This document shows, piece by piece, positions 7,935 to 16,070 of a stretch of 64,000 nt of DNA; positions within the stretch are counted from its first letter, which is position 1, and each line of letters begins with the position of its first letter. This DNA comes from JBBBNV01 sp037137075 (GTDB taxonomy: Bacteria > Bacillota > Bacilli > Paenibacillales > NBRC-103111): assembly GCF_037137075.1 (NCBI RefSeq), contig NZ_JBBBNV010000023.1:1-64000 (forward strand), given 5' to 3'. Both the position numbers and the translations under genes were made by a program. The notes under the pieces were generated by a model. That model searched no databases and was not told the DNA's origin. It saw nothing but the letters and a program-made list of their open reading frames with translations.

Positions 7935-9364
7935 GTTCGCACCTCCTCGCTGTCCAGAAAAGCATCAATCGCAGACTGTACGGGATTGCCGTTCAAATCT
8001 TTCATTGGGCTTTTTTCGTATTTTAATGTCGGGTAGATGTGTTTTTTTTCGATCGGTTTTCGTTTCAGCCGTTTCTCGACAATATCTGTATTTCCACCTT
8101 GTTCCTGAATCTGCAGCTCCACTTCGTCCAATTCGGGTTGATTCAAAATTGCGAACATGCTGATTCCCGTAATTTTTTTCGAATTACCTACAGCGAGCGC
8201 CTTGACAATGAGCGGCGATGCCAGACGCTCCCTTTCTTTGGGAACAAGCTGCGATTTGTATGGCTCCCGCTTGCCGTCTGTTCTGGACTTTAGATGGATG
8301 TCCTGCTTGAATTCAAAGATGATTGGCATCCCGAACTGGGCCCGCGGGAAGGCATATTCCAGATCACCAGAGGACAATGTATTCGGATTCTCGTGGTCAG
8401 GCTCAGCCATCCCCATCATTTTGCGCAGCGAGTCCGCCTCAGGCCAGTGGCTTCGCTTCTTCTCTCCGGATTTCGTGTTGGAAAGACTTCTAAATCTCTG
8501 GTAGGTGTCTATCGCACCTTTCCATGCTCTATCAGGATAATCTGAAGAAACGGATTTGACATAGAATTCGGAACAAAGCGTAGGCCATCCCCGCAAGATA
8601 CCACGTGGAGGCAGCATCAGATTATGTTTTTTTAGCTGCTTTTCGAACCACTGCTTCAGGTCCGCCATATCGGATGCCCCCGGCGAGAACTCGGCGCAGT
8701 ACAAGCTGCCGCATCCTCTGCGCGTCCGGCTGCCCAGTCCGCCGAAGTTAATCCAGGCCCAGATCGCGGCGTACACTTCTTTTTTCACATCATCCACAGT
8801 CAAATCATCCTGATTGCTTTCATTATTGCCAGATGAAGAAGCCTCCTCAATTCGTAGGCATAGTGTAAAATCATAGGAAGGGAGATAGCTGAACGTCCGG
8901 GCTTTATTCTCTGAATTTTTTGTATCTCGATAAGGAAATACGGCATAAGTAACAAGTTGCCTAACAAATCTCTTCTTTCTGCGATTCATTCGATCCAAGT
9001 ACTCTTCCATGGCTGGCTTCGGCTGCGCTGTTTTCTTCTTATCAATCCACACCCTGACCCGGCTTGGATTGTTGGTGTCCCCGAAAATGGCGACCTCACG
9101 GCGGCGCAGAGCGGATACATTTTCATAAGCAGCCCCCCTAGTCGCACGCCACCAGAATCGCAAATGACCGCGAATCGCGGATGCCCGAACCGGGATTGCT
9201 TGATCCACCTCGCCGGATTTATGGCCGCCCCCGAACATTGGCGTCACAATCTGAATCTCAATCCGCTCCTGCTCCGTTAAGGCCTTCTTTGCCTTTACAC
9301 CAGCTTCGAGAATGTTCTTGAAATGACTCAAGCTGATTTCAGGCTCTTGCCCTGTCTTCTCCAT
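7904..9364 (-). CDS. cmr1: Type III-B CRISPR RAMP protein Cmr1
   Basis: First gene of the operon. Cmr1 is a two-RRM RAMP protein at the 3' end of the crRNA. The family start IQIVTPMFGGG is followed by AIRGHLRFWWRATRG, the diagnostic Cmr1 block, and a glycine/arginine loop GGLGSRTRRGCGSL lies near the middle. I choose the ATG at 9364 instead of the upstream GTG at 9373, because AGAGGTGAG is correctly spaced only for the ATG; this gives 486 residues. The end overlaps cmr2 by 31 bases. A promoter lies about 100 bases upstream, between this gene and CRISPR array 2. Confidence 0.95.
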   Translation of the reverse strand: MEKTGQEPEISLSHFKNILEAGVKAKKALTEQERIEIQIVTPMFGGGHKSGEVDQAIPVRASAIRGHLRFWWRATRGAAYENVSALRRREVAIFGDTNNPSRVRVWIDKKKTAQPKPAMEEYLDRMNRRKKRFVRQLVTYAVFPYRDTKNSENKARTFSYLPSYDFTLCLRIEEASSSGNNESNQDDLTVDDVKKEVYAAIWAWINFGGLGSRTRRGCGSLYCAEFSPGASDMADLKQWFEKQLKKHNLMLPPRGILRGWPTLCSEFYVKSVSSDYPDRAWKGAIDTYQRFRSLSNTKSGEKKRSHWPEADSLRKMMGMAEPDHENPNTLSSGDLEYAFPRAQFGMPIIFEFKQDIHLKSRTDGKREPYKSQLVPKERERLASPLIVKALAVGNSKKITGISMFAILNQPELDEVELQIQEQGGNTDIVEKRLKRKPIEKKHIYPTLKYEKSPMKDLNGNPVQSAIDAFLDSEEVRTWLKIKTDRG

Positions 9365-9469
9365 CCTGCTCACCTCTGTTCTTAAGTAGGCTTCAGACCC
9401 AGTCTTTCACTCCTAATAAATCACCTAAAAATCGACATAGTTATGCAAAAAGAACCACTTTATTCCCAG

Positions 9470-9498
9470 ATTATACATGAAAAGTGCTTCGTTTAACA
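9470..9498 (-). promoter_or_regulatory. Putative promoter of the cmr operon
   Basis: On the minus strand TATAAT (9475-9470) lies 17 bases after TGTTAA (9498-9493). The -10 box is perfect and the -35 box weak. It is about 100 bases before cmr1 in an AT-rich gap and after the terminator of array 2, so the operon can be transcribed independently of the array. Confidence 0.5.
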
Positions 9499-9548
9499 GG
9501 AAATAATGAAATGAAATATGAAGTAATGTAATTTTATTAAATCTTTAC

Positions 9549-9608
9549 AAAAAAATAGCAAAAATACCGCCTTCTCAACCATGCTCGTTGGCATTGAGAA
9601 AGCGGTAT
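9549..9608 (-). terminator. Intrinsic terminator at the distal end of CRISPR array 2
   Basis: A 15-bp stem with one mismatch (9564-9578 with 9594-9608; arms ATACCGCCTTCTCAA and TTGAGAAAGCGGTAT) has a 15-base loop. On the minus strand it is followed by two runs of five and seven Ts. It lies leader-distal to array 2 and before the cmr promoter, so it should end the crRNA precursor and insulate the cas genes. Confidence 0.75.
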
Positions 9609-9700
9609 TATTCTTGTGACGTATAACGAAGTTGTGAAGATTCGCATCCATGTAGGATGCCGACTATGATACTCCATTCGATGATACGCTATTTGGAATT

Positions 9701-10464
9701 GTTTCAATCCATGCACCCGTACAGGGTGCGACAAAGGAAAAAGGCAAGGCTATTGTTCCCGCTTCGTTTCAATCCACGCACCCATACAGGGTGCGACAGG
9801 TTATCCCGCACATCATCATTTGGCAACCAGCGTTTCAATCCACGCACCCATACAGGGTGCGACAAACACTGCCGAGTTATTGTCTCGGTAAGCATCCGTT
9901 TCAATCCACGCACCCATACAGGGTGCGACTTCCATGACGAGTGCGTTCCGTTCGACTTCTTAGAGTTTCAATCCACGCACCCATACAGGGTGCGACTAGA
10001 AAAATGTGAAAGTGCCGATGCCCATGCGCCGTTTCAATCCACGCACCCATACAGGGTGCGACAGCAGGAGACTTCTTTAACCTTGCACTGGGCGAGTTTC
10101 AATCCACGCACCCATACAGGGTGCGACCAGCAGGCTCTCTGCGTCTGCCTGGGCGTACGGGTCGTTTCAATCCACGCACCCATACAGGGTGCGACTGTTC
10201 AACACTTCACCAACCGCCCATTCATAACCGTTTCAATCCACGCACCCATACAGGGTGCGACGACTTCCTGATGCATAGATGATATATTTGTATCAGGTTT
10301 CAATCCACGCACCCATACAGGGTGCGACAATAGTAGATCAAGAAAATATCGTAGCTGAGCAACGTTTCAATCCACGCACCCATACAGGGTGCGACGGCAG
10401 CGCTTGGAAAAGCGGATTACCCATTACCGCGAGTTTCAATCCACGCACCCATACAGGGTGCGAC
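9701..10464 (-). CRISPR. CRISPR array 2: 12 repeats, 11 spacers, same repeat as array 1
   Basis: Repeats start at 9701, 9766, 9832, 9898, 9965, 10031, 10096, 10164, 10230, 10297, 10364 and 10433; spacers are 33-37 nt. Eleven repeats are identical to those of array 1. The leftmost (9701) has two changes (ATGCACCCGT in place of ACGCACCCAT), and a more decayed copy can be traced at about 9633-9664 (CGCATCCATGTAGGATGC stem). Decay at the left end and the leader on the right both say that the array is read leftward and new spacers enter at 10464. The repeat is of the type I-C kind, which type III-B systems often share. None of the spacers was recognised. Confidence 0.97.
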
Positions 10465-10719
10465 GGCGAAAACAAGCATGATTCATACCGTTTAAGCATG
10501 AATCCGTCCCATTTCCACTCGTTTCCATTCCTCAAAAGTATAAATCAAACCTTGACTTTTTGGCAAGTAAATCAATTTCGACTTCATTCGACACAATCTG
10601 AGGTGCGAAGGACCCGGGAATTTCATGGGAGCTTCACATTCGCACCAGATGCATGTGGTCGGCCGACCGCCGTCATGCAGCGAAACACTGCGCGCGTGCG
10701 GAAGAGAAGCAGCATGGCG

Positions 10720-10744
<25 letters not shown>
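10465..10744 (-). promoter_or_regulatory. Leader of CRISPR array 2, interrupted by a 53-bp insertion
   Basis: Bases 10465-10651 match the array 1 leader at 183 of 187 positions. The same promoter is present: TTGCCA (10566-10561) and TATACT (10542-10537), spacer 18. After 10651 the match to array 1 is broken by 53 extra bases (10652-10704) and then resumes (AGAAGCAG, later AAAACCAACACCGGG) up to about 10744. The promoter lies inside the undisturbed part, so the array is probably still transcribed. Confidence 0.85.
10652..10704. repeat. Short inserted element, copy 1 of a dispersed repeat
   Basis: This 53-base segment is absent from the otherwise matching leader of array 1, where a single T stands in its place. 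It contains a perfect 12-bp palindrome GGTCGGCCGACC (10657-10668). The first 34 bases of the recognisable repeat (10655-10688) recur at 32814-32847 with one mismatch. It looks like a small repetitive element of the REP or MITE kind. No coding capacity is evident. Confidence 0.6.
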
Positions 10745-10811
<67 letters not shown>

Positions 10812-10885
10812 TATGCGTTTTGCGTTATGTGCAGGCGGCGAATGTCCGGGGATTCATGCTTGCTTGAAATAAATCTCCCTCACTC

Positions 10886-12532
10886 TCAATCATCGTCATT
10901 CAGCAGCTCAGCCAGCTCCTCGCGGTCGGCCTGATCAGCCGTTTTGTGCACGGTGCCGTAAGGGTGCTCGGCCGGGGCGTAAATGCTGTAGATTTTGAGC
11001 GGCTTGCGGCCGGTGTTGATGATATTGTGGTACATGCCTGCGGGGACCATAATAGCGCTGTCGGTGCTGGCCTCCTGCCGGAAGGGCAGGTCGTTCTCGT
11101 CCGGCCCCATCTGCACCAGTCCCTCGCCTTCCTCAATCCGCAGGAACTGGTCAATCTGCTTATGCACCTCCAGCCCCACCTCGCCGCCGACCGGGACCGA
11201 CATGACGGTCACTTGCAGCTGCTGGCCGGTCCAGATGGCCATGCGGAAATTCTCGTTGTCCATCGTCAGCTTCTTGATATCGACGACGTACGGCTTACGG
11301 CCGAAATCGGTTGAACTGTCATAGTCACGCTGCTCGGTAAAAAACAAATAGATCGCCAGCCCGACCGCCAGCAGACCGGTTAGCGCAAAAACCAGCTTCG
11401 CGCCGAACTCTGACCAGGCCAAGCCAATCGCAAGCGTTCCGAGCAGGGTAGCAACCGCCTGAAAGCCCATCATGACGCCAAGGCCGGTGGCCCGGTCCTC
11501 CTGCTTGATATGCAGCGACATCCATGCGCTGGCCAGGCCCTCGTAGATACTCTGGAATACCGCATAAATCATGAAGGCGGCGAAAACCAGGAGCAACGGC
11601 AGCTCATTCTGGCTCAGCAGCATATACGTGGCCCCAAGCGCCAGCCCGCCGACCGCGAATGTCTTGGCAAAGCCGATCCGGTCGCTCAGTGAGCCCAGGT
11701 AATAGATGAGCAAGGTGCCAGTCAGGTTGTACGCAACATAAGCGCTAATAATGAGCAGATCGCTCAGACCCAGCTCGCGGGCGCGCAGCAGCAGGTAAAT
11801 ATCCGTGCTTTTGATCAAGGTAATCACCGCAATCAAATAAAGCACACGCTTGTAATGAGCAGGGGCCGACTGATAATAGGTCTTCAGACGGCGATATACC
11901 TGCTTCAATCCGCCTTTTTCGCCAGTCGGCAGCTCCGTCTTGCGCTTGGGCTCAAGAATGAACCAGCCCGCAATCATCGCAGCGACACCGGGAATGACAG
12001 TAAGTCCGATAATGAGCGGAATGTTCTCACTATAGAAATACAGGATCGCCAGCGTAATAAGCGGACCGAGCGTCGCACCCAGCGTATCCGCCGCGCGGTG
12101 GAAGCCGAATACCCGTCCTCGACTGGCAGGAGTGGATACATCAGCGAGCAGAGCATCGCGCGGGGCGCTGCGTATCCCTTTGCCGAAACGATCCAGCAGG
12201 CGGAAGCCGAAGATCGCCCAGTAAGTCGGGAATAGGGCCATAAGCGGCTTGGCTAACGCCGAAATGTTATAGCCTAGATTCACCAGCCCTTTACGCCGCT
12301 GCAAGCGGTCGGAGTAGATGCCGCTAAGCAGCTTGATGACGCCGGCGGCCAGCTGCGTAATGCCCTCAATGAGACCAATCAGGATGACGCCGTACCCGAT
12401 ATCGCTCAGGTACAGCGGCATGATCGGATAGAGCATCTCCGTGGCAATATCCGTAAAGAAGCTGACAATGGATAAAATAACCAGGTTTCTGGATAAAAAG
12501 GAGGCTGTTTTTCGTTTGACGGTTGTGTTCAT
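10886..12532 (-). CDS. MFS transporter fused to a C-terminal cupin domain
   Basis: Residues 1-410 are a major facilitator protein with about twelve membrane segments, including the loop SGIYSDRLQRRKG and the RFGKGIRSAPRDALLADV motif seen in a group of MFS exporters. Residues 424-548 form a complete small cupin: GGEVGLEVHKQIDQFLRIEEGEG (first motif, His457) and VPAGMYHNIINTG (second motif, His502). Such cupins normally occur as free-standing proteins of about 125 residues, so this is a transporter-cupin fusion in one uninterrupted frame. It is third in an operon with the RCC1 and intradiol-like genes; its ATG comes three bases after the RCC1 stop, with no clear ribosome binding site, so coupling is likely. 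Substrate unknown; an aromatic compound would fit the neighbours, but that is inference. Confidence 0.88.
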   Translation of the reverse strand: MNTTVKRKTASFLSRNLVILSIVSFFTDIATEMLYPIMPLYLSDIGYGVILIGLIEGITQLAAGVIKLLSGIYSDRLQRRKGLVNLGYNISALAKPLMALFPTYWAIFGFRLLDRFGKGIRSAPRDALLADVSTPASRGRVFGFHRAADTLGATLGPLITLAILYFYSENIPLIIGLTVIPGVAAMIAGWFILEPKRKTELPTGEKGGLKQVYRRLKTYYQSAPAHYKRVLYLIAVITLIKSTDIYLLLRARELGLSDLLIISAYVAYNLTGTLLIYYLGSLSDRIGFAKTFAVGGLALGATYMLLSQNELPLLLVFAAFMIYAVFQSIYEGLASAWMSLHIKQEDRATGLGVMMGFQAVATLLGTLAIGLAWSEFGAKLVFALTGLLAVGLAIYLFFTEQRDYDSSTDFGRKPYVVDIKKLTMDNENFRMAIWTGQQLQVTVMSVPVGGEVGLEVHKQIDQFLRIEEGEGLVQMGPDENDLPFRQEASTDSAIMVPAGMYHNIINTGRKPLKIYSIYAPAEHPYGTVHKTADQADREELAELLNDDD

Positions 12533-12535
12533 TGT

Positions 12536-13798
12536 TTAGTACGCCAGTACAAAGGCTCCTCCTGCTGCAATAGTCGTCGTATTGAATAAGCTCGTCAGCT
12601 TCGGGACAGAGTTGTAGCTTGCAGCCTCAATTCCGGGTGCCTGGCTGCTCGTGTTGATCCCCCAGGCCCATATTTTCCCATCCCGATCGAGGGCCAGGGA
12701 AAAATCATGCCCGGCGGAAATACTGGCAATCGCAGGCAGCCCTTTCACTACCTCAGGGTCAAACACCCCTTCGAGATTGCCCAGGTTTTTACCAAGCTGT
12801 CCGGTATTGTTGGCTCCCCAGGCCCATACCCGCCCATCCTTATCCAGCGCTATGGAATGGCGTGTGCTGGCGGCCAGCTCCACAATATTCGTCAGCCCGG
12901 GTATCGTCTCGGCTGGAACAATATCCGCCGTGGGATAGCCTAGTTGTCCATAGGCATTGCAGCCCTTAGACTTGACCGTGCCGTCGGGCTGCAGCGCAAG
13001 CAAATGGCCAAAGCCCGCCACAATCTGGAGGCTGCCTGCAAGCTCGGGAATCTCGACAGGAATCAGGCTGCTCACGGCAACAAAGCCCTGAAACTCGCAC
13101 AGCTCCTGCGTGTCGCTGCTGCTCGGATCAGCATTCGCATCGACATAATAGCTGATGCCTGTAGCCGATTGACCGATAAGCTGCATAAGCTCCGCGAACG
13201 TGCGCTTGGTGTCCTTCTCACACTTGGCACCCCAGCCGTATACTTTGCCGTTATCCAGTGTTACCAGTGAGAAGCGATGTCCAGCGGAGATGCGGACGGC
13301 CTTGCCCGGCAGATCGATGAGGGTCGGCTTCCGCACATCGATCCGGTCGCCCGTGCCAAGCTGTCCGGCAATATTGTTGCCCCATACCCAGACGCGACCG
13401 CCCTCATCCAGCGCCATGCTGTGGCGGAATCCGGCCGCCACAGCCGTGATTAGAGGAAGCGAGCTAAGCTTTTGCGGGCCGCTCACTACACCCTTGGCGC
13501 TGTTGATGCCAACCTGCCCATAAGTATTGTCGCCCCATGCATACACTGCGCCTTCGGCGGTAAGCGCCAGCGAGTGGTCGAAGCCTGCCGCGACCTGCGA
13601 TACCTTCTCGGGAATGTCAATCGTGCTGGTCGTGCCGCTGGTGGAGAAATTGGCAAGCTGACCGTGCGCGTTTTTGCCACTGCCCGAGATGACCGTTTCA
13701 CTTGCAACACGCTTGGGAAGCAGGCTGTACAGAACGCCGGCGACGACAAGGGAAGCGAGTAACACAAACAAAAGCCGAGTAGAACGTGTCCTGCTCAT
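12536..13798 (-). CDS. Membrane-anchored or exported RCC1-repeat protein
   Basis: The 420-residue protein begins with a positively charged start and a hydrophobic segment (LLFVLLASLVVAGVLYSLL, residues 9-27), so it is exported or anchored facing outward. The rest is a beta-propeller of RCC1-type repeats, recognisable by recurring AAGFxHSxALDxxGxVxAWGxNxxGQLG (for example VAAGFRHSMALDEGGRVWVWG). About six or seven blades are seen. Bacterial members have no established common function; they are thought to be binding scaffolds. It lies between the intradiol-like lipoprotein and the MFS-cupin gene with three-base gaps on both sides, which indicates one operon. Confidence 0.88.
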   Translation of the reverse strand: MSRTRSTRLLFVLLASLVVAGVLYSLLPKRVASETVISGSGKNAHGQLANFSTSGTTSTIDIPEKVSQVAAGFDHSLALTAEGAVYAWGDNTYGQVGINSAKGVVSGPQKLSSLPLITAVAAGFRHSMALDEGGRVWVWGNNIAGQLGTGDRIDVRKPTLIDLPGKAVRISAGHRFSLVTLDNGKVYGWGAKCEKDTKRTFAELMQLIGQSATGISYYVDANADPSSSDTQELCEFQGFVAVSSLIPVEIPELAGSLQIVAGFGHLLALQPDGTVKSKGCNAYGQLGYPTADIVPAETIPGLTNIVELAASTRHSIALDKDGRVWAWGANNTGQLGKNLGNLEGVFDPEVVKGLPAIASISAGHDFSLALDRDGKIWAWGINTSSQAPGIEAASYNSVPKLTSLFNTTTIAAGGAFVLAY

Positions 13799-13801
13799 GA
13801 A

Positions 13802-14680
13802 TTAGTTCGCCGCAAGACGGTAATTAAAGGTCGTGGTCGGCACGCCGTCAACCGTCGTGAAGGACACTTGATTGTAAGCCGGCAGACTTTGTGCAATGTT
13901 ATCTTGAGACGCCAACATTTTATCCCCGGATTTGCTCGGAATGATCAACTGGGTAATAACGCCTTTGAAGCCCGATGCCGTAGTATTGGTATGAATATGG
14001 CGGGTACGGCCCGTATATTCGCCCGGATAAATCGTCGTATATTCGTAGTAACCTTTGTCATCGGCTACGACATAGCCGCGCAGCGACAGCTGATCCTTGC
14101 TGTAGCTGCTGGCCGCCCCGTTGCTGTTCGGGTGATAATTGCCGGTGTCATCGGCTTGCCAAACCTCGACTTTGGCCCCCGGAACCGGTGTTGTACCCGT
14201 AGCGCCTGCATAAACATAGCCTTTGACCTTGATTTTGGTGCCTGTGAGATTGTCGTAGTTCAGATTGCCGCTGGTCAGTTGGGAGGTGCCTGTGACATAA
14301 TAAGGGCCCTGCGTCACCTGCTGAGTCAGCCCTTCATCGCTGACGCTTGTGCTTGCGCCGGAGGATGAGGTAGTGCCAGATGAACTGCCGCCTGCCGCCG
14401 GGCTGCTGGACGGCGCTGGACTGCTGGACGGCGCTGGACTGCTGGACGGCGCCGGAGCATTGCCGGGTGCTTGACCGCCAGGCGCTGGTGCATTACCACC
14501 TGCTGGACCGCCAGGCGCTGGTGCATTACCGCCTGCTGGACCGCCCTGAGGCGCTGAGGAGCTACCGGAATCAGCTTGCTGTGAGGAGCCGCCGTTATTC
14601 GCCGTATTGGACGACGTACAGCCGCTAGTCGCGATACAAGCTGCGATTGCCAAGATTAGTAATGATTTCGTTGGTTTCAT
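13802..14680 (-). CDS. Secreted lipoprotein with intradiol ring-cleavage dioxygenase domain
   Basis: A lipoprotein signal peptide ends at the lipobox ATSGC (Cys21). Residues 30-115 are a Gly/Pro/Ser/Ala-rich linker with tandem APGGPAGGN-type and SSPAP units. Residues 120-292 form an intradiol dioxygenase fold (protocatechuate/catechol type): AKVEVWQADDTGNYHP with Tyr182, IYPGEYTGRTRHIH with Tyr222, His228 and His230. These correspond to the Tyr2His2 non-haem Fe(III) site, so activity is plausible. Most family members are cytosolic, so a cell-surface version is less usual. It is first in the operon with the RCC1 and MFS-cupin genes and divergent from a catechol 2,3-dioxygenase-like gene. Start ATG follows AAAGGGATG. 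Confidence 0.88.
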   Translation of the reverse strand: MKPTKSLLILAIAACIATSGCTSSNTANNGGSSQQADSGSSSAPQGGPAGGNAPAPGGPAGGNAPAPGGQAPGNAPAPSSSPAPSSSPAPSSSPAAGGSSSGTTSSSGASTSVSDEGLTQQVTQGPYYVTGTSQLTSGNLNYDNLTGTKIKVKGYVYAGATGTTPVPGAKVEVWQADDTGNYHPNSNGAASSYSKDQLSLRGYVVADDKGYYEYTTIYPGEYTGRTRHIHTNTTASGFKGVITQLIIPSKSGDKMLASQDNIAQSLPAYNQVSFTTVDGVPTTTFNYRLAAN

Positions 14681-14881
14681 TTAGAACATCCCTTTCTTTT
14701 CCATTTGCCTTTAAAATATAGCATAGTTTCATGGACCTGTACCTGAAAATTTTCTGAAAGAAATAGCCGGCATACCGAAGAGCTCTGCTTGCAGCGCACA
14801 CCGTCTGCGGTACAGCCCTCCCTGATCATGAAGCCGGTCTTCCGCCCGCTTGACATAAGACCGATGCCCAACTACACTTAG

Positions 14882-14894
14882 TTACAAATCGTAA
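14882..14894. promoter_or_regulatory. Possible operator between the divergent dioxygenase genes
   Basis: TTACAAATCGTAA is an inverted repeat with TTAC/GTAA arms and a five-base centre, the pattern recognised by HxlR-family (YodB/CatR-like) regulators. These control catechol- and quinone-responsive genes such as catE in Bacillus. It sits 45-57 bases before the catE-like start. The identification is by pattern only; no HxlR gene is in the window. Confidence 0.35.
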
Positions 14895-14938
14895 GTATCT
14901 ATGCAAAAATAATTTGATACATTGGAGGCGCATCGATT

Positions 14939-15805
14939 ATGTCCACTGTTATTCATGCCGGAACCGTACTCGGCGAGGTCAAGCTGAAGGTCAGCGACTT
15001 GACGCGTTCCATTGCTTTTTACACCAAGGTGATCGGTCTCCAGGTGCTGGAGGAGACCTCATCCACAGCAAGCTTGACGGCAGACGGCAGCACCCCGCTT
15101 GTTGTTCTGGAGCATATTCCGGATGCTATTATTCCGCCCCGCCGCTCGGTAACCGGGCTGTATCACTTTGCCATTCTGCTGCCGACCCGGAAGGCGCTTG
15201 GCCTTGCTCTGCGCAATCTCATTCAGGCCGGCATTCATATCGGTCAGGCGGATCATCTGATCAGCGAAGCGCTGTATATTACAGATCCCGATTTGAACGG
15301 CATTGAAATTTACGCCGACCGGCCGCGTGACACCTGGAAGCAGGATGCGGAAGGCAATTATGTTATGGCGACGAACCCAATCGACTGGGACGGACTGCTG
15401 GCCGAAGCCGGGGATGAGAGCTGGACCGGGCTGCCCGCCGGTACAAGGATCGGCCACATTCATTTGCATGTGGGCAATCTCCCGGATTCACAGGCCTTTT
15501 ATTGTGACCTGCTGGGGTTCGAAGTCGTCGGCAATTATGCCAACATGGGCGCCCTGTTCATCTCAGCCGGAGGCTATCACCACCACATCGGCATGAACCT
15601 GTGGGCCGGACCGGGTGCCGCCGCGGCGCCGGCCAACTCAACGGGACTCGCGTACTACACAATTACGGTGCCGGATAAGACTGCGCTGCAGGCCCTGATT
15701 TCTCGCCTGAAGGACGCAGGGCACATCATAACGGTGCAGAATGATGCCCATACCGTAAAAGACCCGTGGGGAATTGAAATCCGGCTGCTGTGCACAGCGT
15801 CCTAG
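14939..15805 (+). CDS. catE: Extradiol dioxygenase of the VOC family, catechol 2,3-dioxygenase (CatE-like)
   Basis: The 288-residue protein has two vicinal-oxygen-chelate modules (about 10-125 and 170-285) and resembles Bacillus subtilis CatE, which opens catechol next to the hydroxyl groups and protects against catechol and quinone stress. Probable metal ligands are in the second module: His175 in GHIHLHVGN, His in GGYHHHIGMN (214-216) and Glu280 in WGIEIRL. Upstream is GGAGG ten bases before the ATG. It is followed by a strong terminator and so is a single-gene unit. The intradiol-like lipoprotein gene is divergent, so two different ring-cleaving enzymes share one control region. Confidence 0.85.
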   Translation: MSTVIHAGTVLGEVKLKVSDLTRSIAFYTKVIGLQVLEETSSTASLTADGSTPLVVLEHIPDAIIPPRRSVTGLYHFAILLPTRKALGLALRNLIQAGIHIGQADHLISEALYITDPDLNGIEIYADRPRDTWKQDAEGNYVMATNPIDWDGLLAEAGDESWTGLPAGTRIGHIHLHVGNLPDSQAFYCDLLGFEVVGNYANMGALFISAGGYHHHIGMNLWAGPGAAAAPANSTGLAYYTITVPDKTALQALISRLKDAGHIITVQNDAHTVKDPWGIEIRLLCTAS

Positions 15806-15880
15806 AGCAGTCATGAGCAGTCACAGCTTCATAACGCATTCCCGATTTAAAAAACTGAACTTCCCCACAAAATGCAAACG

Positions 15881-15917
15881 GCACCGCCTCCTTTTTTCAG
15901 GATTGCGGTGCTTTTTT
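15881..15917 (+). terminator. Intrinsic terminator of the catE-like gene
   Basis: GCACCGC (15881-15887) pairs with GCGGTGC (15905-15911), followed by TTTTTT. It is 75 bases after the stop codon. Confidence 0.85.
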
Positions 15918-16070
15918 CAGCTTTACTGAGTGAGAGAATAAGCCGGACTTATAAGGTGATGAACATGTTCGAGCCTGGCAGCAGCAGTCGTCGTCTTTGC
16001 GTACGGATGCTGACAAATACAATAAGCAACAAGCGAGAAACGATGGTTGCTGCCGGCTTATTCCGTGGCT

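Noticed and set aside
9657..10271. Open frames through CRISPR array 2 on both strands
   Set aside because: Same artefact: translated repeats without start signals.
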